Positions 23,896-42,900 of a DNA stretch of 64,000 nucleotides are shown here, piece after piece. Under the pieces are notes generated by a model. That model was given only the letters and a program-made list of their open reading frames with translations, did not search any database and had not been told where the DNA came from. This DNA is from Hymenochaete sp. R1. Taxonomy: Eukaryota > Basidiomycota > Agaricomycetes > Hymenochaetales > Hymenochaetaceae. The stretch is from contig JAFREE010000025.1 of the NCBI GenBank assembly GCA_019400425.1, positions 1-64,000 of the forward strand. Reading direction: 5' to 3'. The position numbers and the translations under genes are program-made. Numbering within the stretch: position 1 is the first letter of the stretch; every line of letters begins with the position of its first letter.

Positions 23896-24258
23896 TGTCG
23901 TAGTTCTTACACCAAATCTTAAAGTCAGAAAGAATGGGAAAGGGATAAATATAACTGGCACACACCTCGAAATCAGCTCGCTTTTCCATGCAGATTAGGA
24001 GTAATAAAATGGTCGTGTCAATTGCATTTTAACCTTTCGAGTAACATGCAAGTATTTTAGAGTGGGCTTATAACTGAGAGCTAAGGTTTCTGAATAACTT
24101 CCAGTCGAGAAGCGTGTGCGTGTGAGAATATGGATAGGATCGATCGACACCAGAACGCTTGAGACGAGTCCGACAACGTCCGATTCTCTCAGAGTCCATC
24201 GCCTCTACACGTTTTACTACCATCATCTCCTCCCTGAGACATACGACGTGCAAATAAA

Positions 24259-26704
<2,446 letters not shown>

Positions 26705-27465
26705 TGGTGACGCCTGATCATCAAGGCGCTTCTTTTGGTATATTCGAACTAATACAGCAGCTTCGATCTTGTCAGATTATGATTCAGGTGTATACAGCTT
26801 GTGTAATCAATGATATGGGCCGTAACTTGACATACGCAGTGCTGCAAAGACATCAGTTGTCGGAAGTCTCCGATATTGGATAAAGTCCAACGCCATTGGA
26901 TCAAGAACGCCCGGCTCAACTCAGCCTGATCAACTATGCGCGCTCACCTTCGACGCGGATGTCGGGCTGCAGGTAGACAAGGAATTAAGATATGGATTGT
27001 GATGTTAATCGGGATTTTCCCACTGGATGTGAGAGCTCCTGTTGCCCCTTACTACGAACAATCTGTTTGTGATGAACAGCGGACGCGTACGTCCAGCTTT
27101 TCCCGCGCAGCTATATGTAATGGATATCGATTTACATTCTTCAGGACAGTCCATACACTAAAGCCAACGTTGGTGCCTATCGCCTGTGACCGGTCAGGTT
27201 GGCATTCTCAGGACGCGCTTCACCAGAGGATCAGCTGAAGGTCGGTTTGACCTATGGTCTACTTTCAGGAATTGGAAAAAGAATGCACTGCAATAGCGAG
27301 TGGTGATGCTGATGCCGATCTGTTCAGCGTGTTTTCGGTACCCTTTGTACCATTCATCAAGACTGAAACGAGCTTTAAATATCGATGAGCCGATGTCCTT
27401 GATCATTAGGCCTGTCCCATCCCCTTCCTCTCCTTTCCTTATTTCTATCCCTTTGGTCTGTGGCC
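26705..27465. other. Intergenic stretch
   Basis: About 760 bp between DBP2 and the SH3 protein gene. No gene, repeat or RNA feature was recognised. Confidence 0.5.
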
Positions 27466-29009
27466 ATGGCTCCTTTGATGCGCTTTAAAACAGTTGAGCG
27501 CGGGTTCGCTCATGCAGTCGTTGAGCGACACTCGCCTCAGGCAGGTCTTCTTCCAATCTCGCTTGCCGAGTCTGCTGCTACTTCTTTTGCGGTGACTCCT
27601 GTTTCGGTCGAGGAACGTGATACCATTACCAGTCCATCAGGTACAACGGCGGCCATCACACCGTCGTTAAAGCCTTCGGCCAAGGCGTTGGCGGGGATAG
27701 TCGTCTTTCTTGCCATAGTCATCTTAGGTACGTGTCCCACAATTTGACCTTGTTCTTTTGCTAACTGATTAATGGGTGGCTAGGCGTAGCTACCTTGAAG
27801 TTAAGGTCTCATCTGGGACGCCGAAAGAGGGCTAAAGCTAGTTCTCGTTCGCTCAAGCAACTCAGCCTTTGCAACTCTCCAATCCCAGAAAAGATCGTGT
27901 CAGAGAAACGGAACCCCTTCTTCACGCAGACCCTCATTGACTTCGGGTACGATGGCCTTCAACCTCTTGAGCAGGCGCGAATTCGACCAGATGTCACCAA
28001 AGAACCAGACGAAGATTCTGGTCGATGGGTACCCCAGATTCGACAAATCCCTTCGAATGATGGTATCGATATGCTCCCTCGCCCGTTCCTTCTTCCTCCA
28101 CAGCCGCCTTCTGCGATCACAAAGCTGTCCCGCCTCTCGAATATGGCTTCAACGTTCACGCATCACGTCAAGCAGTCCTTCGTTCAAGGTTCGAATTACA
28201 GAGCTTCTCGGACATCATCGACCGCAAGCTTGCTTCCTCCACCGCCAAAATTCATTCTCAACGACGGTACTCTGAGAAACTCCCTAGAAGCAGAAAGAGA
28301 ACCACAATCCGAGCCTGTCTTGATCGAGAAGCTGGTTCCTCCAAAGAAGCAGAAGAGGAAACCTCCTCCACTTTCCCCGCACCATCATGATGAAGCGAAT
28401 CGGCTCGCACCTCCTCAATCGAGCCAGGCTTTGTCAACTGTTACCGTCTCAAGCGAATCGCTTCCGATGACGCATTGCGTAACCATAGCTGAAGTGACGC
28501 AGGCTGTGCTGGCTGGTATTAGAATCGATAAACGAGTTCTCGGAAGTCCCATCCGCTCTGATTCAGCCTTCCCAGTCAGCCCCAGTCCTTCGGATATGGG
28601 TCTTGCATCCCCCATGGCTGGTGCGTTGATCCCTGGCGCGAGCTTCAAAGATGCCTCGTCCCTTTCACTTGACCATGTACAGGCGGGGAAGAAAGAGGAA
28701 AGACAGAAGAACGTTATGGACGTGAGACCTCATCGACTAGTGGTTGTCGTCGATATCTACCTCCCAACTTCTGATGACGAGATATCAATTCGGCGAGGTG
28801 AGAAACTTCGTATTCTTCACGAGTTTCAAGACGGTTGGTGCGCTGTTGAGCGACTGGAAAGTGGCGAGAAGGGTGTCATTCCTCGATATTGCGTTGCAGA
28901 TCCTCCTCCTGTCGTCCGTTCTCAGGTGACGCCTCTTATGCCTGCGGGCCGGCCGAGCTCCAAATCAACGCTTCGGGTACCAACTGCTGCAGTAGCTTCA
29001 AGTTTCTAG
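27466..29009 (+). CDS. Single-pass membrane protein with C-terminal SH3 domain, copy A
   Basis: Two exons: 27466-27727 and 27784-29009, phase 1, 495 aa. No obvious signal peptide. One membrane helix (ALAGIVVFLAIVILGVATL, residues about 73-92) is followed by basic residues (RSHLGRRKRAK), which suggests a cytosolic C-terminus. A long proline/serine-rich linker leads to an SH3 domain near residues 405-460 (VVVVDIYLP...DELSIRRGEKLRIL-type start, DGWCAVER, GVIPRYCV). The layout resembles fungal Fus1-like cell-surface adaptors that dock signalling proteins at the plasma membrane. A second gene of the same layout lies at 35427. Exact partner and role unknown. Confidence 0.82.
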
Positions 29010-29483
29010 TCCTTCCCAAGCCCGAGCGATACACTCTACGCTCTACGCTCGTGGTATAGGGCGCAAAGTTGATCATAGTTCTTCCCCTATTTTTGTATAC
29101 CCACGATCGTTTCTACTTCCATGTCTTTCCCCCTCGTTATTTCCGATTATCATTCTCTTAACTTATAATTATTTATCGCACGACCCTTTCACGCGTAGAT
29201 GCTGCTACTGAAACTTAGCTTCCGTGCAGACATCATGCACAAGCAGCGGCTGCGTCTGAACCGTGCGGTAAATAGTGCTTCATCCGCAGCGCAGGCCGCT
29301 GCAACTTCCGAATTCGCTGTGTACGTTTCTCTACTCGTTTAGGTCGATTTGCATGTAGTGTTGACTCAGTGTGGAAGTGCATACTAGGAATGTGGATGCC
29401 ATTGTTATTAAATATTGATGTACTTTGTGCCAACCAACTGCTATCAGGCATGGTGAAAAATCCGTAGAGCATGAGATGTGACT
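29010..29483. other. Convergent spacer
   Basis: About 470 bp between the 3' ends of the SH3 gene and PAM17. AT-rich trailer sequence; nothing else was recognised. Confidence 0.5.
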
Positions 29484-30304
29484 CTAATTAAATTGGTTCT
29501 CTTCCTCGTTGATCCATCGTGCCTTCCGCTTGTATCTCGATTGGTCACGGAGCCATTGTCGGTACTGCTTCAAGGATGCTATCTTTTCACCTAAATACGG
29601 TCATTAGGTACTTAAGAAATGCCTAAAGAAGGAAGAGCAAACCGTAGAAGTCAGGGACAGGATTCGTGGCGCTCTGACCCCTTGGATCTACGCGATTCTT
29701 GACAATGCGATGGTGGAACTGCCGGTCCCTAGTCTCGATGAGAGGCAAGAGTTTCCTGTGGGTCATCCTCCATATAGAAGAGCCAACAACGGGTCCCAAT
29801 AAATATCCAGCGCCTGGAGGACTACTTAGTCGTTGACAACGCAAGGGTAGAGAAATTAAAACAGACCAGCGCACGACAAAGTTCCTAAACCATAGGCATA
29901 GATTGGGTCAAGTCCCTAAACAAAGTCAAAGGATGAACGATACAAGCAGGAGCGAGTTGCCAGCGCACTCACAAAAACCGGTTTTGAACCATCAATATCC
30001 TTCCCTCCGAAATAAGCCGCCCCGGCACCAAAGCACAGCGCTATACACGGGATAGTTGCGACCTGATTAAATGTGAGCAAAGATATACACAATGAGCATC
30101 TACCAAACCCACCATTTCCCATCTTCTTTTCCGGCCACGAATGACAAGATATTCTTCCCAATTCAGAGTGCTAGACTCAGGCAATGGAGCTGTTTTCGAA
30201 GAGTTGAATCTCCTGAGAGCAGCCGTTCGGGCTTTTGCACTGTTCAATGGAATTGTACTTAACAGGTGCGATAATCGTTTTGTGTACCATAGCGAGGCTG
30301 CCAT
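29484..30304 (-). CDS. PAM17: Mitochondrial import motor subunit Pam17
   Basis: Five exons: 30304-30113, 30062-29973, 29915-29875, 29821-29643 and 29590-29484, 202 aa. Pam17 helps organise the Pam16-Pam18 module of the TIM23 import motor in the inner membrane. The basic N-terminus (KRLSHLLSTIPLNSAKARTAALRRFNSS) is a presequence with a likely RRF|NSS processing site. The core matches the family: LNWEEYLVIRGRKRRWE, two membrane helices, GAGYLLGPVVGSSIWRM, FHHRIVKNRVDP, NPVPDFYGEKIASLKQYR. The acceptor of exon 4 is a TAAGTAG tandem; using the first AG would add one residue. It is divergent from the SNF2 gene over 281 bp. Confidence 0.93.
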
Positions 30305-30585
30305 GATGGAAGTTAAGGAAGAGGAACCTCGAGTTGAAGGTGTCGACTTCAAGTTGCCATTACAACTTAAGCTTATTTACTTCTTACCGAAAATAGTACA
30401 CGTGACTTTTTGTGCACAGCTTCCGAGATGTAGAGCTTACTAAGCTTTTCTCGCGATCGGCGCTCAAGAGGCGTGTTGTGGTGATGTGATACACGAACAC
30501 AATATACCACCCACCGTGACTTTCTTCCCGCTCACAATCATCTCTTCTACTAGTAGCTGTGCACTCTTTCGTACCCTTTATCTGA

Positions 30586-34977
<4,392 letters not shown>

Positions 34978-35426
34978 AGTGCTCAGTGTGTCTCTGCTTT
35001 ATCAATTAATGCTATAATCTTTTTCCTGTGTTGCGTATGAATTGGGAAAGGATTTCGAGGTGTTGATGGGAAGCGGGAATAAAGGACAAAAGAGGCTGGA
35101 TTGAGTTTACGCGCTCAGCAAGTGTGAGAAAGAATATCTTTATTTGGTCTACCGTTGTATTGCCGGATGTTCGCCTCGCTTTGGCCCGCAACTTTCTCGT
35201 TTACTCTCACCATCTATCTCCCTCCTTTCCTTCGTCCACCACCTGCACAAACTCGTTGCTAAGTCAGGTAGTCTCAGCGGGTTACTTCTGGTGCCAGCAT
35301 TCCGTTCTTTTCAACGCACGCTCTTTTTTCTCTTTCTCTCTTTCTCTCCGCTTTCTACTCTTTTTCTTCCTGCTAGTAGACGACAGTATACTCTGGCACT
35401 GGAGAAAAGACCATCTTAAGACGACC
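34978..35426. other. Intergenic promoter region
   Basis: About 450 bp between the SNF2 gene and the second SH3 gene. A pyrimidine-rich stretch (35200-35380) precedes the ATG at 35427, typical of a fungal promoter and leader. An in-frame open stretch extends upstream to 35124 but looks like leader sequence. Confidence 0.5.
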
Positions 35427-36626
35427 ATGACACACGAATATCAGCGGATGGTACGCGCGCATAACCAGGTGTTTAAGCGTGCGTTCGGCGATGACAAGGA
35501 CGATACTGATAGCAAGACGACTGCGACAAGTGCAACTAGTGCTTCCCACACAACTGAAGCGAAGACGAGCTCAACCAGCGACTCGAAATCGTCCTCCACG
35601 TCTTCGTCGGATAGCAAGACGTCGTCTTCAGCCGCATCCCACACCACTTCGAGTTCCTCCAGCGCTACGACCACGACAGGAGGGTTCAACCTCTCTTCCG
35701 TCTTCGGGCTTACTTCGAGTTCCACCACTTCTAGCGCAGCTTCCAGCACGCAAACGACGCAGGCATCGACTTCTCTTACGGAGATAACGACTACTTCTGG
35801 AGGTCATCAGGTCACTCAGACTCTGACACAATCCGTCACAGCAGCGAGTGCGACTTCTTCCGCGTCGTCCGCAAAGAGTAGCGGAGGTCTGAGTGGAGCG
35901 GCCACGGGTGGTATTGTCGCCGGCTGCGTTCTCGCTGGGTTGGCGCTTTTGATCTTTGCGATACGCAAGACCTTCATTCAGCGTCGAAAAAGGAAGAGAG
36001 AGTCTTGGAATGCTGCCTTTATCCCTGACATTAACGACAAGTACTCAGTGGGGAATGACCTTCCACCCCCCATTCCGGAAAAGAATGATTACTTGAGCGT
36101 GGGTAATGCAAGCCCAAGGACACCAATTTGGGCAGCCCCCCGTCCTGTTTCGCCTCAGCCGTCCATGGTTCCTTCAATGCCTTCTGTCCACCAGCTTGTT
36201 CCTCCCCCGGCCACATATAACAATCCGATGATGGATACCGTGCCTGGTCTTCCGCCGCCAGCTCCTGGTAATACCATTGGCACTCGCCCTGTCACCGCTG
36301 CATCCATGCGTCCCATGTCCAGCGTCGAAACGGCGATAGTCAGAGTCGTCTACGTACCGAGCCTTCCGGATGAACTCTCGATATCCGCTGGGGAAATTGT
36401 GAATGTCGTCAAGGCGTATGATGATGGTTGGGCGCTGTGTTCGAATTCACGTGGAGAGCAAGGTGTTGTTCCACTAGAGTGCCTCGATCGTTCCACTTCT
36501 GGCAACCAGATGATTCAACAAGGCATCCCGTCTGACGCTATGATTGGTCACAATCAACACGATGGGGGAGACTGGCGCAGTGTAAAGCGTTTGAGCAGCC
36601 TGTCGTCGCAACAACCTCATTATTAA
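35427..36626 (+). CDS. Single-pass membrane protein with C-terminal SH3 domain, copy B
   Basis: A single exon of 399 aa. The N-terminal about 150 residues are almost entirely Ser/Thr (probable O-glycosylated outer part). One membrane helix follows (GGIVAGCVLAGLALLIFAIRK, residues about 161-181), then a basic stop-transfer (RRKRKRES). A proline-rich region with PPPIPEKND comes next, then an SH3 domain near 305-355 (VVYVPSLPDELSISAGEIVNV, YDDGWALC, GEQGVVPLECL). This mucin-like, TM and SH3 order resembles fungal surface sensors and Fus1-like adaptors. No classical signal peptide is seen with this start; a longer N-terminus from 35124 would add a hydrophobic stretch. It shares its layout with the gene at 27466. 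Confidence 0.83.
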   Translation: MTHEYQRMVRAHNQVFKRAFGDDKDDTDSKTTATSATSASHTTEAKTSSTSDSKSSSTSSSDSKTSSSAASHTTSSSSSATTTTGGFNLSSVFGLTSSSTTSSAASSTQTTQASTSLTEITTTSGGHQVTQTLTQSVTAASATSSASSAKSSGGLSGAATGGIVAGCVLAGLALLIFAIRKTFIQRRKRKRESWNAAFIPDINDKYSVGNDLPPPIPEKNDYLSVGNASPRTPIWAAPRPVSPQPSMVPSMPSVHQLVPPPATYNNPMMDTVPGLPPPAPGNTIGTRPVTAASMRPMSSVETAIVRVVYVPSLPDELSISAGEIVNVVKAYDDGWALCSNSRGEQGVVPLECLDRSTSGNQMIQQGIPSDAMIGHNQHDGGDWRSVKRLSSLSSQQPHY

Positions 36627-37507
36627 AATGTAAGATTGCCAGATGGTACTCCCAATACTCGTACTAATTTCCGTTTTTTATCTTAAAGCGTCGCCGGAAA
36701 TAAACATTATTTATTAAAGCAATTTTGATACCCGTATGATTTCCTTCGGCGGGATTGTATCATGTCCGTTCGAGTGGGTGGTGATGATCTTATTTCCAGA
36801 GACGTATCCTGGGTTATTTTTGTGTTTCGGAGACCTCTTTTCGTGCATCCTTTCCTCTTCGTGTGGACATACATTTCATTTCCCCCAAGACTAAGTTTTT
36901 TTCGCTATCTCAATTTATATTCTTTCTCTTCGTGAGCTGCATATTATTTTTATACCTCCAACATACCCTACCTCTCCTTGACCGCTTCCCTTCCTATTGC
37001 ATTCTACATTTCTGCTTCTAGTTTTGCGCAATTTGAAGTTTAGTTTTCAAGTGTATCTTGTGCTCTGGCCTGCTGTTTCCGTCGAATCGAATTCGTATGA
37101 GTTAAATTGCTTGAAATGCGTCAGAAACCTTCTGCCTTGGACTGTCCAAGGCAGCGATAGAGGTTTGTAAGGAATTAAAGGATCGATGCAACCATGCGTT
37201 TACAACATCCATATAGGTTGCCAGTGATGCATCAACAAGTTCGGCCGGTTACTGTTGCTATTTGTTCTGATAGTGAGGGATGGTGTGATAGGCTGGAGGC
37301 CATTGACGAATCGCAACGTTCCCGTCGACGAGCACCCGTTCCAGTACAGCCGTATCTTTGGCATGGCGACCAATACGCGGCGGGTCAACACAGGCAACGA
37401 ATAAAGGACGAGCTTGCATTTGTAAACTCCACCACTCCCCATAATCACTAGTATTGACACCAAAATCGTCAAGGGCGGCACGAACGTCTGCTTACACTGC
37501 AATAACC
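36627..37507. other. Intergenic stretch
   Basis: About 880 bp holding the trailer of the SH3 gene and the promoter of the F-box gene. No gene or repeat was recognised. Confidence 0.5.
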
Positions 37508-39649
37508 ATGCACGGAGATGAAGGACTCGGGTTTGATGAGGAATTGACCACGGTCGATGTTGTCCAACTTCCTCTTCGCGCTCGTGAAGGTGCGTCGTCC
37601 AATAACAGAATCCTAACTGTCATCTTTCGGATATTGAGTCGATATCCTCTAATAGAACTTGTCTACAAAATACTTGAGACAATGCCACGGGAACACATCG
37701 CACGGGTTCACAGAAAGCTGGCTTCGGCGACTGAGCTTGACATCATAGCTACGCTGCCAAATGAACTCGCTCTCCTCGTTTTCCAGTATCTTCCTTACGC
37801 CTCACTCCTATCCTGTGCTTCTGTTTCACGTCGTTGGCGCACTCTCGCAAACGATCAAACGCTTTGGCGTGCCTTATGTGCGCACCAGGGCTGGAGATGG
37901 AGATGGCCTCGTGTCCCTCATGCAGCAGTGCCTTTATTCGCGGAGCAAGAGGAGAGTGAAGTCTTCGACGATGAAGGCGTTGGAGAGGACGAAGACACGG
38001 ACAACGTTGGAGCTTCTCAGCCTCAAACGATTACGTATCACCAGAACGTCCATCCATACGGCCTCCCCGCTACCCCTCGAATTCACCCACAGTCCCGACC
38101 GCAAAGCTCGCGTAGCTTTCGACATTCGTCTTCTCCTTCACCAAGGGTCAATTCTCGAGCTAACGCATCTCCGTCGCCGTCTTTACGATATGTATCGGCA
38201 AATCCGAATAGGCGTTCTTCGCCCCCAATTCTTCCGCATGTCAATCCCCCGAAGCCGGATTACAAGCTCCTATACCAGACACATATCCTCCTCCGGAATA
38301 GACTCATTCACGGGCATCTTCGATTTTCTACGCTTCAGACTCGAGGAACTCCCGGTGGTCATACATCTATCATATACTGTCTCCAGCTCTATTCATATCC
38401 TCCGGATTCAGACTCTGCCTTCGATTCGAGTGATGCATGGGAATCCGGAACGGAGCAACAGCTAGAATCAGGTCCGAGGGGCCGACAGGTACTTTTTACG
38501 GGATCGAAGGATCGTACCGTGCGCGAATGGAACCTTCAAACAGGGACCGTGGAGCGAATTTTTGAGAGTGGGCATACAGGCTCCATCCTCAGCCTTTGTG
38601 CACGTGGACGTTTCCTTGCGACTGCGAGTAACGATCTTACACTGTGCATTTGGGACTTAAAGACGGGCGTGCTTGTGCAGACTGTTCGCGATCATCAGGA
38701 TAGCGTTCTGTGCGTGAGGTTCGACAATAAGTATCTGGTTTCTTGCTCGAAAGATGGGACAGTTCGGATGTACAAATTCCTCCGCGAACGCGCTTTCCAC
38801 GGGATTGGCCCCGTCATCGATTCCGGTGTTATTCTAGGTACTCATCGCGCTGCTGTCAACGCAGTATCCCTTGGAGATGGAATAGTCGTCTCCGCTTCAG
38901 CAGATAAGTCCATTCAAGTGTGGGATGTGGACTCAAAGGCGCGTCTTTTCTCGTTCAGTGCACATCATGCACGTGGAATCGCCGCTATCGATATCGGGGT
39001 CTCGTCGTCCTTAGACGGCATTAGTGCAAAGGACCTGTTGATGCACTCTTCCAAACGTCAGCGGCGAGGGGCTCTCATGGTAGTCTCAGGATCTTCCGAC
39101 AAGCATATACGACTATTTGACGCAGGAATGGGGAGGGGATGGAGTACATCTCCCGAGTTTCATGACCCTTTGCCCCCTCCAGCTTCTTGTGAAGGCCTGT
39201 CGAGTGATCACACCCGATGCAAGGCTTGTGGAAGAGCCGAAGCTGCCCTTGTGCGGATGCAGAGGCGGCGGGCCAGCGTTGATGCGTTCGAAACGCATAC
39301 CGATCTTGTGCGAACAGTGGCTCTCGGACACGATTTCGTCGTGAGCGGGTCGTATGATCAATCGGTGAAGGTTCGTGACCGTTTTTTTGGTAATTCCTTG
39401 AGGCTAAGTAAAATGTTATCTAGGTGTGGGATCGAGAGACTGGGAGCTTGATCGTGGATCTGAGTGGGAGACATGAGGGACGAGTATTTTGCGTTGGGTT
39501 TGATCGCACAAAAATTGTCTCGTGCGGAGAAGATCAAGTCGGTCATTTTACGCTACTCCATGAGCCCGGCATTTAGCTAACGTTGTTGATAGAAAATCTG
39601 CATTTGGGACAAGTCGTACGGTATAGACACTTCGTTTATAGAGCTCTGA
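37508..39649 (+). CDS. F-box and WD40-repeat protein, SCF substrate receptor
   Basis: Three exons: 37508-39370, 39424-39537 and 39593-39649, 677 aa. The first donor is GTTCGT. An F-box lies near residues 77-125 (IATLPNELALLVFQYLPYASLLSCASVSRRWR), followed by a W-rich turn and an acidic, serine-rich linker. WD repeats run from about residue 310 to the end (FTGSKDRTVREWNLQTG, ATASNDLTLCIWDLKTG, VSCSKDGTVRMYKF, VSASADKSIQVWDVDSK, VSGSSDKHIRLFD, VSGSYDQSVKVWDRETG, VSCGEDQKICIWD). Such proteins bind Skp1 through the F-box and present phosphorylated substrates to the SCF ubiquitin ligase. An unusual cysteine cluster (C..C..C, near residues 561-580) interrupts the propeller between two repeats. It is of the Cdc4/Fbxw7/Met30 type, but the exact orthologue is not settled. 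Confidence 0.85.
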
Positions 39650-39980
39650 GTCTGTATATTATGTTCGATCAGTAAAATGATCTGGTCATTAAGTTGATCT
39701 ATGTTTGAGTGAATCATTGATGCTGGACTGAAAGGCCTGAGAGGAAAGCGGCGGTGTCTGTGTCGCGTGATCGCGTAACTGGCGAGAAAGGAAATGGGAC
39801 GACGATCAAAGCCTCCGCAAGAAAGCCCAGCTTCAGCCAGTCCCCGTCCTGTTACACGGCTTTCCTTCCTCAATCATCCTCATCTCCGTACCTCCTCTCT
39901 TCTTTGACACGATTTCCCTTCTTTAAGCTCTATCGACATTTTGAAGTCGAACCTCGCGCCCTATGCATGCGGCGAGATAG
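39650..39980. other. Intergenic spacer
   Basis: About 330 bp between the F-box gene end and the next gene start. A pyrimidine-rich leader precedes the ATG at 39981. Nothing else was seen. Confidence 0.5.
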
Positions 39981-42900
39981 ATGGCTGCTCCCCCGCCGTA
40001 CTGGAAGAAGAAAAGTACGTCTTTCAAAGTAGCTTTGTCCTTGACTGGGCTCGGGCTTTCAATTATCGTTACCGTTGCTGATTAGCTTTCTTGCTTCTCG
40101 GCTGTGATAGCACGACCATGTCCGTTTTACTCTCAAGGCCGCTGCCTCTTCTCCGATGCATGTAACTTCGTGCACAGCGTCAAAATCAACGCGAGCCCCA
40201 ATGCTCTCGAAGCGCAAAGTCCGCAGCTTCCCCCTCCCCCGCCCTTTCAGAGCGCAGACTCGAAGTCTTCTCCAGGGAGCATTGACATGGTTACTGCCTT
40301 CGAAGCAAAGCAGGAGAAGCCTACTTTGTCGAGGAGCTCGTCTTCGGCATCTTCGGGTCGACGCAGGTCCGTCCGGCTCATGTCGCCCCCGCGTTCCCCA
40401 CGTATGTCCGGCCTCTTGAGTGCGCTGGAGTCAGTTATTGGGCCGGATGTCATCGAAGTGGAAGTTAGCGAAGATGAGGAGGATGACACATCTGGTGCTC
40501 CAGATGAAGGCCGGGGGCTTGGCATTATCCAGGAGACGATGCAGGACATCGACACGCCATCTACAACTCACGAGTTACCTTCATCCTCAGAGGGCTTGGA
40601 GGATACAGAGCCATCTAACAATATTGACGAACCCTCCGTGACACCGGACAACGCTGCGCTCGACAAATCTCCGGAAACCCGTTGGGATGTAGAGACGCGT
40701 AACGATGAAGAGCCAAAGATTTCCCCGACTATTGCCATCTCTTCCATCTCCGTTTCACACGTGCCATCCCCAATCAACACGCAGCTTCAGGAGCCTGCTA
40801 CTCCTCATATGTCACCGCCCATACCGACAGTTACTGAGACCTATGATGAAATGTTTGATTACCAGGACTCTACGTCCCCTTCATTGCTTGCATATTCAAA
40901 TGTTGAAGCAAATGACCCCATCTATCACCAGCCAGCATATCGGAAACATGTTGCTGACGATGAAGCACTGCAAGAGCATCCATCGGCTCTCAGTTCAGAG
41001 TCAACTTCAGGTGTACGCTCGCGACCGCATTCAACTTTCGAACTCCTCACATCCCCTTTTGCAAGTCCTGCCTTGCGCATGCATGCACAGGATCCGCCGG
41101 TCTCTCCCATCTTTGGAGCGTTTCACAATCAGAGATTGAGTGTCGTACAGCCCACGTTTATCAGTGCGGCACACCCGGAAGAAGATACTTATGCAACTGA
41201 GTATGGATCGGACGAGTTGGAATCTTTGGGATCTTCGCAGAGTGGCTCTCGTGACCAGAGTTTCGAATCTGAAGATTCTTCGTCCTCATCTTCCTCACCC
41301 GAAGACGAAGATCGCGAGGAGAAAGAGGATGAGATGCTTATTCTGTCACCTCAAGAGACGGAGCGACCATCCTCCGACTGCTACCGCACGCCTGTCAATA
41401 CTTCTCGGATAAAGGAAGCGTTGGCGACTGAACCCGAAGACTTCCCCTCCCTGCCCCCTTCACTCACGCGACATCGCGATGGAACGCCGAGGAGATTATC
41501 ACAGATCTTAAATGCGGGAAGTAGGACGCCGTCTCGGTCGGTGACCATGGAAGGAGAGATGGTGGCTTCATCCTCGAAGCACACCGTGGACCAAGTTAAA
41601 AGCCATCCGGCACCCACTTCGGTCTTCGATGCATTACTCAAAGGGCCTTCTCAACCATCATCACCGGCTCGCCCTCCGATTTCGAGCCTCGACAAAGGTA
41701 AAGGAAAGGAGGTCGATCTAGCTCAGGACAATTTCACTGGCAGTCTCTCGAAAGACCAATCATCTGATTCAAGGTCATCTATGAAATTTGAAACCGGCGA
41801 GGTGCGCGATACCTCATCGTACGCGGAAGTTCCGGATGTCAGTGATGAAATGGATTATGACCTTGATGATTTCCTTCAATCTCCATCTGAATCGTCGTCT
41901 CCGAATTGCCTACCGTCGTCTACTCACATCCAGGAAGAAGACGACGAGCGCGTGATTGCTCGAAGAGATTCGGATAGTATTTCTTTACGTGGTACTATGG
42001 CGAGCGTATCTCTACAAAGTCCTTTCCATTTACCTTCGACAGTTTCTCAGAGACATTCGCATCAGGGAAAGCAAGGTCAGCCTTTCGCTGACGTAGAAGT
42101 GCCCGTGGTTACTGCGCCAGTGGCCATCATAGGCCAAGTCGAAAAAACGGCTTCGTGCAGCATTGATGAAACGGAGTCTGTCCTTGAAGACTTTCTTCAA
42201 TCCTCGCCTGAAATAACTTCTCCTGCGTGTCCGCCTTTGTCGACTCTTTTCCAGGGGAAAGACAAGGAGACTCGCACTTTCCGAAGGGACTTGGGTTTAG
42301 AATCTCCGCATCAAGAAGATCAATGTGAGATTGAAGTTCGCAACGATGCATCAGATGCTTCGCCAAAGTCTGCCACTGCCACAGATCATGTCGAAAGCCT
42401 ACAGACTCCATGCGCCGATGCTCCTGAAAGAACATCGGCAAACCATCAGCCAGTTTTGCCAAAAGACGATGGTGAAAAGACTCAAATGGAAAGTTCACGG
42501 GGTGATTCATCCGGGAATAGAATATCCGGGTTAAAATCGCCTTTGCTGTTTGAAACGGGCGGTTCAGGTAGAGCTCCTTCGGAAGCAGAAGATTGCAATA
42601 CAACGGACGAGGCAAGCGCCGTCCTTGACGAAATTCTCCAGTTCTCATCTGGATCGACATCTCCGGTCGGCCCACTGACATCACCCCGTACGCAAGCCCA
42701 CGAGGAAGAGGATGACACTTCACGAAGAGTGGCAAGTCGTACTACTCTATACGATGCTCAGACTGACGTCGAACAACAAAGCCCATCGCGATCGTCAGTT
42801 TTGTCCGAGCAGTTTTCATTGCCATGCAGCAAGGAGTTTGAGACTGAAGCTGGCGAAAACTATGGGTATATCGTCGAAACCATTTCTTCCCTACGACCAT

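Noticed and set aside
42127..42735. 202-codon minus-strand frame
   Set aside because: It is antisense within the single long exon of the CCCH-ANK-AAA+ gene, which has full phase and domain support.
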